From Turnera subulata (lineage: Eukaryota; Streptophyta; Magnoliopsida; Malpighiales; Passifloraceae), in contig JAKUCV010007535.1 of assembly GCA_028386065.3 (NCBI GenBank), positions 55,705-119,704 on the forward strand: DNA of 64,000 bases. Reading direction: 5' to 3'. Each line of letters starts with the position of its first letter. Position 1 is the first letter of the stretch. Positions 10,101 to 23,700 of this stretch are shown here, piece after piece. The notes beneath the pieces were generated by a model. That model ran no database searches, was not told the DNA's origin, and was given only the letters and a program-made list of their open reading frames with translations. The position numbers were made by a program, and so were the translations under genes.

Positions 10101-11743
10101 CATGAATGGTTAATTTTCTTGGCCGCTGTTTCGATGTTATAATAACTAGCTCAGGTGCAAACGATGAGATTGTCACTACCGGTGAATCTGCAATACAACA
10201 AGACATAGTGAGGGGATATGTGACAAAAAGGGCAAATGCTTTTGACATAACAGATTCAAGTTTACCAGCTCGATAAGTTCCAGGAACAGCAAGCTCCAAA
10301 TTACGACATTCAACCAGTTCTGGAGAAGCAGACTGTTTGTGGAAAGCCATACGAACATCAGTATTATTTAAAGTACAGAAGCAAGACATTAACAAAAAAA
10401 AGGCATATCCTTCTTGCCTGAAGATCCAGGGTAGTCATTGCTTGAAGCTGCTTATCTATCCGTCTGAAAACATGATAATACAGATCCCACGCCTGATGAA
10501 GACACAAAATATCGTTACCGTGCCCTTTCAATGATGCATCAATTCCATGCTTTTTTGAATACTTCAAAGAGCGTAATAGCACATCAAAATGGTAAAGAAA
10601 CAAATGAGGGCACAAGACTTGTGCAGATAGCTACCAGCCATACCTGAGTAAGCTCAGCCTCTTTGACAGTTCTCTTGTATTTCATACAACATTCCCAGGC
10701 CTCCAACAGTTCATGTCGGTATGCCTGCAACAACAAAAACGCGGAATAATTAGCTGCACATATTTCAGAATATAGAAATGAACTTCTTCAAGAGCAGGTG
10801 CTTTCTCCTGCAGCAAAGGGATGTTGAAAATGCAAAAATTGAATCACAGGTTTCTAATAAAAAAAAAAAATACAGAAAGAGTAACAAGCACTAATTCCCA
10901 AAATCACATTAAAAATAAGTTCTGTAAGCATAACGTTAACTTTAAGAGCATAAAAAATGTTGCAAACCAACCACAAATGAACAATAAAATGCTACAAATT
11001 GCTCTACCACATAAAATGGTGCCTCTGGATATTGTGTGATGTGTTTTCGGGGTACTGACACAGAGTCATCAACTTTTACATGTCCAGAGGGGCTTGGACT
11101 GCATGGTGCAATACTCTCACAGTGAAAGAGGAGAACCAAGTGGTTCCAGTATATTGGAGAGGCTCTTGTAAATTCAGTTTGAAGATTTAAGATACAGAAA
11201 AGGTGCACAGGAGCTATGGAAGAGAGCCACCTTTTGCAGTCATATTGTGTTTAAGGAGTAAGAGGACTTTGAAGACCTTAGATAATAACTCATAGAGAAA
11301 TGATTTGTTATGTAAGAGCATCGTGTTTTGTTATCCCTTGGATTTCAGCTTCAGGAGACTTCAACGCCATCTTAGCCAATATTCTAGGGCTTGGTGTTAT
11401 TTCTTACCAGCCTAGCTATGTAATCAGAACAATTACAATCAACAGAGTTTTCATTCATCTAAAGCAAATCCAACCACAGGTAAGGGAATGTTGATATGGT
11501 TTAAAGCTGATACAAAAGAGCAGGACTACAGATGAAAACCTCAATGAATGCTCGCTCCTTTATGGTAATATTCTCCCTCATAGCACCTTCCTCAAGCATG
11601 TTATGTAAAGGTTCCAAAACCTTCAGCATTCCCTCAATGTTATGTTCGCCAAAAAACAGACGACTTGCTTCTTCCAATGCCTCGTGCCACATTTCATGCC
11701 AAAGTATTGCGACTCGTATTAGTTCCTTTGAGACAAGTTGAGC
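7140..11743 (-). other. TOR exons 44-57: FRB, kinase and FATC domains
   Basis: Exons: 11743-11540, 10724-10644, 10492-10418, 10332-10266, 10187-10027, 9869-9696, 9564-9436, 9357-9274, 8798-8737, 8665-8593, 8491-8357, 7977-7804, 7724-7462, 7158-7140. Exon 44 is the FRB domain ([19 protein letters not shown]), the site bound by FKBP12-rapamycin. Exon 48 has the kinase N-lobe [18 protein letters not shown] and [13 protein letters not shown]. Exons 52 and 53 hold the catalytic and DFG loops. The last coding exon is only 19 nt and supplies the final WCPFW and stop. Confidence 0.92.
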
Positions 11744-14700
11744 CTACGTGGAAAGAACCTGCTTGTAAGATTAAGAAATATCATAACAATTCACAAATTA
11801 TAATTTGAAGATTGGAGTAACCTGATCCACAAGCACACCACTATGCTGACGAACTTTGTCAACCACTTCTTGAGCTGCAGCTCTGCGCAAATTGCTTATA
11901 GATTTGCATGCCACAAGAAGGGGGTACATTAGAGCCTACAAAAAGAATGAAAAACAATAACACATTGGTGTACACGATACTCATCATATAAAAAAAAAAA
12001 ACAATTACAATCAACAATTGGACATCAAGTATACATGAGAAGGCCGTTAAATCCTGCATTTAGGTGGTCTAAAGAGGCAAGTGACTGTGAGACTGAACAT
12101 TAAGAGACAGGGAATTATAGTGTAATGGTCAACAGTAGTGTACTTTCTACCAGAGACAAGATAAGCACACATGTTCTTTTCTTCCAAAGCTCTAGGAACC
12201 TAAAAACTCTATGTTGAAGTTATTCCAGTGCCCTACCAAAGCAGTGGGATGGTCAATATGGAAATCACAAAGTACCAAAGGAATACCTGGGGATGACTTT
12301 GCCCAATTCGAACAAGCAGGGACTGTATCAGTTCTCTTACAGCATGGTTATTTGAATGTATCCTGGCAATTATCTGAGGTAAAACCACAAGCCAAGTGTT
12401 GATATTAACGTGAGCAAATCCTTTCTGGAGTGCCATTTGAACTTCTGCAGTAGCTCCATGGTTGAACCACAGGGTAAGTAAACGAAGTATATCCTGTTGC
12501 AGATGGCACAATTCAAAGATGGGTTTCATCAGAGGCTGAGTAAAAATATCAATAAATTGGAATACCAACAGTTAGAAGTTGACAAAGAAAGTACAGCAAG
12601 ATACTCGAAACAAAAATCCCCACGATTCTCTACTCTGCTACAACTTTTTTTTTATAAGTAAAATCTTGATACTACTTCAAAAGCCACGAAATCACAAAAC
12701 ACATTTGCAAGATTACGAAACCACATGTCCAAGCCGCAAAAACTTGATCCATAAATATTCTCTAAAAAAAATGATCACTCTTGAAAATGCCAAAGTCCAC
12801 ATGTCTTTCAGGACTGTGATCTACAATCATATATGAAGGATTTTTCTTGAATACATATAGCAGTTAAAATAATATAAAAGGATTTATCCTAAACCAGACA
12901 ACTTCTGGTCAAGGTTTAGTATATCTACTAAATTATTTGTTTAAGCCCCTGGACTAATTTCGCATTGAAGTCCTTCAGTAGTTTGGCAAGTTTCCATCCA
13001 TTAACAGAAACAAAGGAAAAACGAAATTTAAAAGATTCTCAATGCCTATGGCAAATACATGATAGGGGAATAAATCTTTAAATTTTGTCCAAGCTCAAAC
13101 ACTTGAGACTTTCCAAGTACAAGCAGTCCATCAGATCCATAATATTCTTTACCTGTAGGCTATCATCTACTCCTTTAGCATTTGCTCCACAAGCAATTGA
13201 ATGAAAATATCCAGTGACTGCTGCAACAACAAATTGTGAGGCAACGCTGGAAAATCCTCTTAATGTGTAGTAAGACATCACTGCTGTGTTAAACAAAGCC
13301 CACATATGCCATGCTTTGGCCCATTTTGTTGCATACTGAGTGGCATTCCTGAAAGCCGAAAGGATTTCTACAAAGAAAACAACACCAAAATGTAAGTAAA
13401 CTTGATCAGAAACATCCTAGCCCCAAGAGCAACAACCCACAAAATAGAAAGCAGGAAAAAGATAATCACCTTGTATGGACTCATCATCTAAGCCAGGAGA
13501 AAGTGCCCACTGCCATGTTCCAAGCTTAAGGTATACAGATGCAAGAAGAGGGACATTTGAACTTGTAGAACTCATCAGACCAGTTGGTGCTAATGCTTGA
13601 ATGTTTTGGCCGTTTGAAAGCTCTATGGCCAAATTCTATAGGAGGCATCATTTGATAGTCAAGCCAAACAAGAAAAACACCAAATTAGCAAAATGACAAA
13701 ATGAGCTATATCTGTTTAAAATCTAGAAAGCAACAATTGAACGGCACCTGCAGCCTAGCAAATGCCTCTTTCCGCTTGTGATCCTCCCCTAGCGACCATT
13801 GATATTTTAAGTATGCCAGCATTACCTGCGGAGGCCCATGGTAGCGCACATTTTCTGGAGATGTCTCTGGATCATACTGGGTAAGAAATAAAACCAAGTT
13901 AAAGAAGCAAGGAAATGATTCCAAGATAAAGATTTGTACCAAGAGAACTGCAACAGACCTGTAACAGTTTAACCAAAGTCGATCTAGCCTGACTAATCCG
14001 GTTACTTTTTCGACAAAGAGAAGCAAACTTCAACCAGGTGTCAATATCTTCAGTTGGAGGTAGTACGAGTGCTCTTACAGCAAGAAGTACCTGCCAGACC
14101 TGAACAACGCAAATAAATGTTAGCAAGATATAAGGGAATAAAACGGACAAAATAATGAACATGCAAATTATAAATGAAACAGGTTATCCCAAAGCCAGCC
14201 ATTCACTAGTCAAAACAATTATAAATGAATTTGTTGGCATTCGCAGTGAAATCACCACGCCGAAACTAACATTTTCCACTCAAATGCTCCAGAAGAATTC
14301 AACAAAGAAACTGAAATCTTTTTCACTCCTATTCTTCGTGCTTGACCATGTAACAATAGAGAAGACAGGATGAGATCGAAAAGAGTGCAAGTTTCCCCTA
14401 ATCTTTGAGTAAAAGAATAACTATCTTAACAGTTATAATTTCTAGTTCAAGTTTAACAGCCTTAACCATGCATATATTGATATAAATAAACAATCTCCAT
14501 TAAAATCTTTTCATTCAAGGTGGAAACAGATGGCAATGAAACACTTCACGCATCTAGTAACGCTTCAATATCAACATAACTATGGGGATTCCATCCATTT
14601 CATGATAGGCAATAAATATACAGCATCTGCATGAAGATATATTTATACTTTCACCAAACTGTATCTGCATGAAAAACTTGTTAGTATATAGCAAGAAGAA

Positions 14701-17700
14701 GAAATAACCTAGCAATCGTAAAAAAAATCTACCTCAACATTGCGCTTTGCTCCTTGTATCCGCTCTGTCCACATATTACGAATAAGAGCTCTCCGCCCTT
14801 CAGCAACAGGATTTCCTACCGGAAGAGTACAATAGTCAATGACCTGTAAAGTAGCAAATGGCCAGTTCATAGTTCAGTTTCATTCGTCAAGCTAGTGTGA
14901 TTTATCAAAAAAAAAAAAATTAAATCAGGAAAGCAAATGAAATCTCAAACACATAGTGCAAACCTCTTCCAGTTCTGACAGCTGCTGAACACGAACCATA
15001 TTGCTGTAAGCACGTTCATAGCTCTCAAGAACCTGAAGAAGCAAACACCATACAACATCAGACTAGATCAGAGTCAATTTTGGCAGTAACAGCAAAAACC
15101 CTTTACCACAGTGACTAAGACGGTGTTAGCAATAATAGGAACATGAAAACTAACCAAAGCAGCAAGCTCCGTAGCAAGGCACTTCCTAGCTCTCTCAACG
15201 TACTCACGAGCTTCATCATACTACAGTAAAAAATATACATTTATTAACAAGAAAACAAATTAACAATGCAGAAAGTACAGAAAACAGTTTTATCAAATTT
15301 ATTGAAATTAAGCGTCGATATAGATTGAAAAGTACCTTTCCTCTACGAACCAATAGAACAGCCCTAAAGAATGTACCATTACTACTTCCATCACCAGTGG
15401 TAGCGGTATTCCCCAATCCACGGAGTTTCGTTTCATCACCATCGTCCAGCCGTGAGACATATTCAGCCATTTGATCCCACTCCCCCATGTTCCAAGCAGC
15501 ATTAGCAGCCTGGACAACCATTCCACACGGAATTAGCATCTCCTATTACCAAATTCACATGCAAATGTAAAAACAAAAATGTGGAAAACAACCATGGGAG
15601 CCATTTCTAATCGAGCAGCTGGCTCTGCTGGAGTCCAATATTCTTTGCACAGGTTGCTGAGCTCTTCCCACCGAGCTAAGGCTGCAAGACATCTCATCCT
15701 TCCTACAGAGGACAAGCAGAAAGTGAGTCCAGAAACAACATCAGGCCCACAAGCCAAAGCCTTGAAACCCATGGATTTGTAATGTAAAGCATAAAAAAAA
15801 GCATTTAAAGTAGAGAAAGCAAGTGGAGAAGAGGCTGAACGAGACACAGTGCATAAGGAATCATTTAAAATATGTTAATGAAATTAACATTTTTATGAAG
15901 CAAAAACACGCCATCCAGCCTGTGAGATCGAAGTAGATGCTTGCCAAACAAGTGATACAATGCAGAATACAGAATCTAACTTTTTTGGGGGCAAAATACA
16001 GAATACAGAACCTAACAATTACAACGTCTTGCACATCCATGTCCCGGCCTGGTTAAGCAGCCAATTAATGACCAAATAGCAGAAAGAATAGCAAGGCAAG
16101 TCATTGTTTGCACAAACCACCAAGGAAATATAGGTTCAGTTGTTAGAGGTGAAAAATTTCTCAACCAAAAATGATTTCAGCCAACCATAAGGCAGGCACT
16201 CATTTATGATGCTGCTCTGCAAAGGCCATAGCACTGCCTGCAGAACCTTTTTCCAAAAAGTGTCCAAGGGGCCTTGAAAAAAAAAGAAAGAAGAGGGAAA
16301 AAACGAAAAAATGTGAAATTTCATTGACAAACAGCCAGCAATTGATCATCTAAGACCTGGTAGTTATCTTCAATCTTTTGGACGGTTTGATTCTAAGCCC
16401 ATCCAAAATCTCACTTTTGAGCCTCAGCCAAAGCCAGTCAATGCTTGTGTCAGGAAAATACTTCATAACTAATGGAATCAAGGATCTTTTTATGTGTCAA
16501 TGCAATTTGACACAATAAATAGATGTAGAGACCAGTTGTAACAATAAATTTGCCAGTGTTTCTGACATTGAATGGTTAATATACTTAACACTCAGAAATA
16601 TCCATTAAAATAAACAATGAGCATGAAATCGAGGCACCAACGTACAAATTAGCAGGAAGAAAGAACACAAACCAGTACAAAAAACAAATACAACTTAACA
16701 CAAACCCAATGTAGCTTCCAACACAATATGTGGACTTGATGCTTGGGAGGCTTTAGCTGTGTATGCTTTCAGAGCATCATCCCACCGCTGCAATTTCTCA
16801 TACCTGAGAAATTGAAAGACAGTTGAAGTGAACGGTGTCTGATTATTGGGAAAAAAAATAATTATCACTTCATGTGAAAATATCAGTACCATGACTCCTT
16901 AAGTTGAACATCCAGATTTTGCTGGGCATAGGTCAATATCCCGATAGCTGCCTGAGAATCATCAATCAATAAATAAAAAATCAGATAGAACCTAAAGACT
17001 GTTGGACAAAAAATTAAGCAGAAACTGAAAAGCTAAGTACAATATAAAACACAATGTGAAAACCAAACCTCATGCTGATGCAACTGATTGTTTATGTGTA
17101 TGAGAGCTTCAACTACAGCAACAGGATTAGCATCCATCTTCTTTGAGCGTGCACCTTCAAATTCCATTTCTTTGTAATGCAATGCCTTTGCAAATGCACG
17201 GCACTAACATACAGCATCAAGTTCACAAGCATGAGAAACAAAGTTTGTTTTTTAACACAAATAAAATGCATCATTATAGAAACTGTATAAAAGTAATATA
17301 CTTTTGCACAGCAGATTTAACAAAAAACGAAATTGTCAAGTGTTTCTTTGACAGAAAAGCACCTTCTCAGCAAGAGCACCAAGAAGACGAATGTCTATAG
17401 GAAGAGGTTTCTCATCATGTTCCATGAATTCTGCCTGCAAAAAGAAACACACTAACACGCATGATTCCACAGCCAAGGGCTTATATATTTTTCTTCTTCT
17501 GATGAATTGCTAATCCATACAATCTAAGCCACAGAACATAGACCAAATTGGTAGTTGACAAACAAAACAATACATTGACATGGATAAAGCAAAGGAAGTC
17601 AAGACATACCAAGTTAAGAAGTGTTGCTAGAATTTCGGGAGGAATATTTGGAGATGAAAATGCCATCTCCAAGCTCCGAACCAAATGTTTCTGACTAGCT

Positions 17701-20700
17701 TCGTTAAGTTGCGCCCAACAGCTAACAAATCCAGCGGCAAACAACTCCCTCCCAACAAAAGGCTATGAAAAAGATACCATGCATCAGAATGATGGTTATA
17801 GGAGACGAATGTATTAAGAACATTATTCTCACCTGTAACTGTGCCAGCCTCGCACAGGTTCGCAATGCTGGAGAAGGAGACTCCTTCAGAAGTTCAATGC
17901 TCAAATGCCTCATCCATTCTGCCCAGTCTTCTCTAGTACTTCGCTGAGAAGCCTCTCCAGCAGTGCGCAATCGACCATCATTGACCTACCAAAAACACGT
18001 ATTACTTTGAAGAAGAAAAACAGCTAAAATGATAATCTAGTAAGTGAAAAAAAGATGCTCCAGGCTGTACAATAGTTTCAATTAATTTGAACTTAAGATT
18101 GACAAGCAACAGACTGCATTAAAAAGTTGACGGTAACAGTAGAACCCATGTTACCATTTTTCAAGCCATGTCTGACAAGCTGATTTCAGCATTATATATA
18201 ACTCTGTTGTACTTAAAAAGTTAATTACTATTCATGTGCACAGGACCATGTAGGGGTCCAAGTGAAAAGCAACTTTGACTTGGACCCAGTATAGCTTACT
18301 AAGAACAAACTGGAAAATTCACATTGCTAAAGCATATTTACCTGATGGCCTCTTAGCAGTTTTTGAGCATCATTTCCATCTTCATAAGGACCATTATCCA
18401 TATCATTTAATGGGTCACTAATAACCTCAACAGGAAGTCGTCGGCTTAATCTTTGTGCAGCTGTGCTTCCTGAGATCAGAGGCTCACGCCTCCGTAACCG
18501 TCCTTCAATTTCTTCAAATTCCTTATGCTGCAAAACAATTGCAACTCAAAATCCAGAGGAAGAGAAGAAATAATTTCAGATCCAAGATACCCACACTGAC
18601 ATAGATGAAGAAAAGAAAAGATAGAGCTGGGGCCAAAAGATACCCGTAATCGATGCTTCAATACAATTTTATGGATTGAGGGGATAAAAATGGTGAAATC
18701 CTCTCCAAGGGCATGAGCCAAACAACAAATTGCATCAACAGCATCTTTCCGGAGTTCATCATTCTTTCTGGAAAATCAGAGGTTAGGGAATTAGAGTATG
18801 ATTCAAGTACTAATATGAAAAGGGGACGTAAAAACACTAAAAACTTAAGTTTATCACGAGCAATCAGAAGCACATTTTTGGCACCAAAACGGGAATTACG
18901 GCCTTACCCATCCAGTACCAGCTTCAGGTGATGCACAAGAGCAGAAATATGACCGGTTACCTGTTGGTAAAGTAGCACATAAGAAATGTTTAAACAAATA
19001 CCAAAGAATATAAGCTCATATGTCACACTACAGCACATAATAACAAAATAATTTCATCTTCCATGCAAATTTATGGCAATTGCTACAGTATGTGCCCTTC
19101 AGATCCTATATTCACGGATTGTTTGACAAAGATCATACTGAGTTATAATTTGGTTAGTACTTATATGTTTACTGTCATGGCATGGAGAAGATGAACATGG
19201 AAAGTTAGTGATTCTACAAGCCCACAAATTGAAAAGCCTCAGGAATCCAAACCTGCACACGAGGGATCAATCTAGTCAATGTTTTGATAGCAGCACGCCT
19301 TATCTCCACAGAAGCATCCACTTTAAATAATCGAATAAGGGCCGGAAGAAGTAGGTGCATATGCTCATCCAATGTCCCTACAGAATACAAATGTTGCAAT
19401 AACCACCGAGATTTATTTTAGTGCAAAACCTCATTGTAAGGTGTAATAAAGTATATATACAAACAATATCCGAGTAAAATAAAAGCCAGTATAGATAGTT
19501 TCATGGCATGCACTTATAGTAATGTTAAAAATTCACGGCGGATTATGATCAGTCACCAACCAGAAGCTTATTTCACTTCATTCATACTCTTAAAACCAAA
19601 ACGTACATTGTTAAAATAACAGATCACAGGTAGTTGCATATAAACCTTTAGCACAAAGCACTGCAAAGAAGACCAAGTGACACAACTACTGCGTCTAATA
19701 CAAAAAATTATGAGAAGAGCAAGAGCTAGAGCAAAGAAGACCAAGTGGCACCATGCCAAATAACTGCATCCAATATATATAAAACATGAGAAAAAAAGCT
19801 TAAAATTTTTCATAATATAATACATTATATGGCTTCTTAAAGCCAGATTGGCACACTACCAATACCAATATAGTATCATGAAGAAAGTACTAACCACCGA
19901 ACACTTCGAGGGTGTGAAGTATGTCAATGGCATAGGTGTAGTCATTACAGCGTTCTGCATCGCTCAGAACTTGAATACAACCCGGCAGAATCACAGGAAG
20001 ATGCTTCCTGAATTCATCATTTAGAGCCAAGCAAAGCTGTTCCACTAAATGCAGAACCTGAGAAGAGAAGAACAATATGAAAGCAAAAGCATGCAAAATG
20101 AATAAGTAAAGAATCAATAACTAATGAACAAAACTCACTGGAAAACCACGAGCTGGGCGACTGGTAGACGGCAAGGAAAATGATGTCCATAATTCAGATA
20201 TCAAAGAAAGCAATTCAGGCAGATATTTACGAACATGCTGCAGAAGCGCATCAAAACTTCATAAGATCAAAAAATAATTAAAAAGAAAAGAAAAAAGAAG
20301 AAGTCGGCAGACGGGCTTCAACAATTTCATGAAATCATAGTTTACCTGGCGCACAATAGACACCAGAGTCCCAAGCTTCCAAGTTATAAAATCCTTAAGA
20401 GAATCATCACATATTCGAACGGTGTGGAAGAGATCAGGTAAAACCTGCACAATAAAAAATGACAAAAACATAAATGCAAAAATATGTACAGACAAATGCA
20501 GTAAAAGATAACCAAGGGGCTGTACTCTTGCAAAAAGCAAGACGGTGAGGTCCCGGGTTCGAGTCCCACCTTCAACATCCATTAGTATAAGAAAAATGCA
20601 GCAAAAGATATGCAAAACCGAAGAACGAATAGATGCGCACTCAAGTACATCAACTATTGATCCATTGAAAGAACAAAGAAATATGCACCTCTTCGCATAG

Positions 20701-23700
20701 CTAAGCTTCTCATACCTTCATGTCCACTAAAGGTTATTTTATTTTTTATATCAAAAAAAAAAGTTATTCTATTTTTGGTTCAACCACAGGAATATCCAAG
20801 CATGAGATGAAAGGAAAGATTTCATCCAAAGAATTTCTTTGCCTGTCTTTTTCTCTTTTTAAATAAATATATACCGTAAGAAAAGCAACTGGAAAAAGTG
20901 TCAACAGGGAGGCAAAAACATCCTTGTCAAGGAAGAAGAAAGAGAAAATGAAAAACACCAAGAAATCTTTCACCAGAAAATAGCATTCCCATCTCAAAGA
21001 ATAGCTGCTAAAGATATTTCAAAAGGACATCATCGAAGGCCAGCATAATTCTACTAAAACAAGACATCATATCTATCCTTTGCCAATAAGCAATTATTTT
21101 TCAGGTGGAAACAGAATTCAGAATGAGAAAAGATGATGACTATAATAATGATGATGATAGCAATGAAGACAGTAATAATAAAGCAACAGTAATACGAATA
21201 TGATAAGTTACAGTTGAAGTTAATATACTAACCTTTGGTAAATACGGAACACAGCCAAGGCCCATTGACTAACCTCACAGAAAACCAAAAGCAAGAAATA
21301 GCATAATAAGTTGAAGAGAATTTAGAGATATGCAAGTGTAGCATGTCTGTCAAGGAAATCAAAACTGCCATACTTCAGATTAGTTTACCTTAAATATGAA
21401 CATAAGAGATCCTACCACCTTTTGGTGGTAACTAGCAAGTGAAGGATCTCTGAGAATCCTCATGAGGGAGTTGATCGCCACCTAAATTGATTGTCAGAAC
21501 AAAAATTAAGAAAAAAGCAAGCATGACAACACCAAAAAGTAGTCTAGGTTCTACCGTTGAATAGTAATCCTCGGAAGTAGCAAAAGATGGCCAAAGGTCC
21601 ATAGGGGGTTCATCCATTGATGGAATGTATTGACCTGAATCACTGGCTGCACGTGCAACCTCACCATGTGATCCAGGCAGGCTTTGCTGATTTCGCTTAT
21701 GCACATGGGGATCTAGAGCGCCCATAATTCCAAGAACCTGATGAACCCAGAAGTAAATTTTGCATCTTAAAAAAAATACATAAAACTAAGCATTTGAGTT
21801 GCCACATTACTACCTTCAGCACTTCACGCCTGGTAGACCACACTAACTCGCCATTCAATAACTTTAAAAGTAAGCCAAGCAACTGCGGGTACTCATTGTA
21901 AGGAGTTATAACATAGCTGCCGGCAAAGAAAAAGAAAAAGCTACTTAGATAATTATATGTGGCAAAAGACATTCTTGAAGAAAACATCAAAATGAAAGAG
22001 CTAGCCTGCCATATTCCCAATGAGAAGCAACATAGTCATACGACCTTCATGGGGACACATAAACAGTACAATCAATCATCAAGCAATATGGCAAAACACC
22101 TGCTCAATCATCCTAGAAACAGCCAACATATTGCAAAATCCCCAACACGTGACAAATAATACAGTTGTCCCACCATGCAACTAATTGTTATATAAGTACA
22201 GTGTTCAGCATTTGATGCCTCAATTGGCATTGAGATAAACTTCAAAAGAAGGTGCCAACCGAATTCAACACCAGAAAACCCCATCCACACAATTCAAAGG
22301 ATTGTAGTTTAAAGAACTACGGACATACAATTTTTTTTCCAAACCTAGATTTGGTAAAGGATTCTACTAAAATTTAGGCAATCGAAAGGCGCCCCAGTTC
22401 ACAGCCTTAGATTCACTCCAATTTGTGCGAAGAAAACAGACAAATGGGACATGGGACAAACTTGTTCATTATAGATACGTCAATCCAACTTTAAACAAAC
22501 ATAAAAACTAGATCAGATAGCTTAAGTTATCAAAAAGGTCCAGTGGAATAAATAAATCGTATGAAGAACGGCCTGCCATATATGGTGAACCATATATTGC
22601 CCGAAATTCTGGGACACTGAGGGAACCAGAGGTTTGTAGCAGAACTGGAGAGAAGCTCAAAGGTTATGTAATACAGTGCCAGATTGGAATGAAGTGATGG
22701 TAACCGATCGCAAATAAGTTCTCTGCTAAACACAGTGGTTGAAAATTAAGAGTAGTGGTTTTCTTGATGCTTTAACTGATTCTTTGTTTTATTTCTCTTT
22801 TGGATGCCTCTTGTATAAAAATCTGTGTACATTAAGGGTAAGCCACTATCCCACTTTCTGTTACGATCAAGCCGGTCAATGTATTACAAATCTTGGTAAA
22901 ACATCTTAAAAACATCAGTATTTGATATGTTCCATCGCTCTATTTCATGCCCATAAGCATTTCAATAACAAAGAAGCGCAAGAGAAATGAAAAAAGAAAA
23001 GAGATAAATAAGCAGGCCACATACCCAGTGCTCTGAACAACTTGCCCAAGAGTTGCCACAGCAACCTCACGCTTTGTAGCTGCTGCTCCATCTAACAAAG
23101 CCTCAACAATCAGAGGCATAAGCTCCGAAATATATTGCCTCATAGCAAAACCACCCTAGAAAAGTAGCATATGCAAATTAATCATACAACAAAAGAACAA
23201 AACAGGCAAAACATTTTTATGTAACAACAGCAATCAAACCATTATACTTAAACAAGTTGCTCTGATCAACAGTTTCTCAAAGCAACTGATCATATTCACC
23301 CGCTACTCTTTTTTAAGCATGCAGAATATAACCACATTAATCAGACTTCAAATTCATTATACAAGAATTTGGCAGATTTATGTGATTCCATATATTTGAA
23401 GGCCGTTGACTCCATAAACTTTTCACTAAACCACAATAATGGAAGAAGGGGATCCAAAGTCCGTGTCCTCAAATGTGTTTTGTTCTAGAGATAGAGACAG
23501 TATTCAAATTTAAATGTTAATAAGGATCATGGAGATAATTGCAAAAAATTATAATACATTTGACAAATAAAAAATTTAATGTCCCCAAATCAGGATGTTC
23601 CAAGACCACGAGGTTCAAGGAAGCCAGGAGCAAGCTCGCATATCAACCGTGCTTGCTCCAGGATTTAAAACGAATAGTACCAAGTTGGCAACAGCCATGG

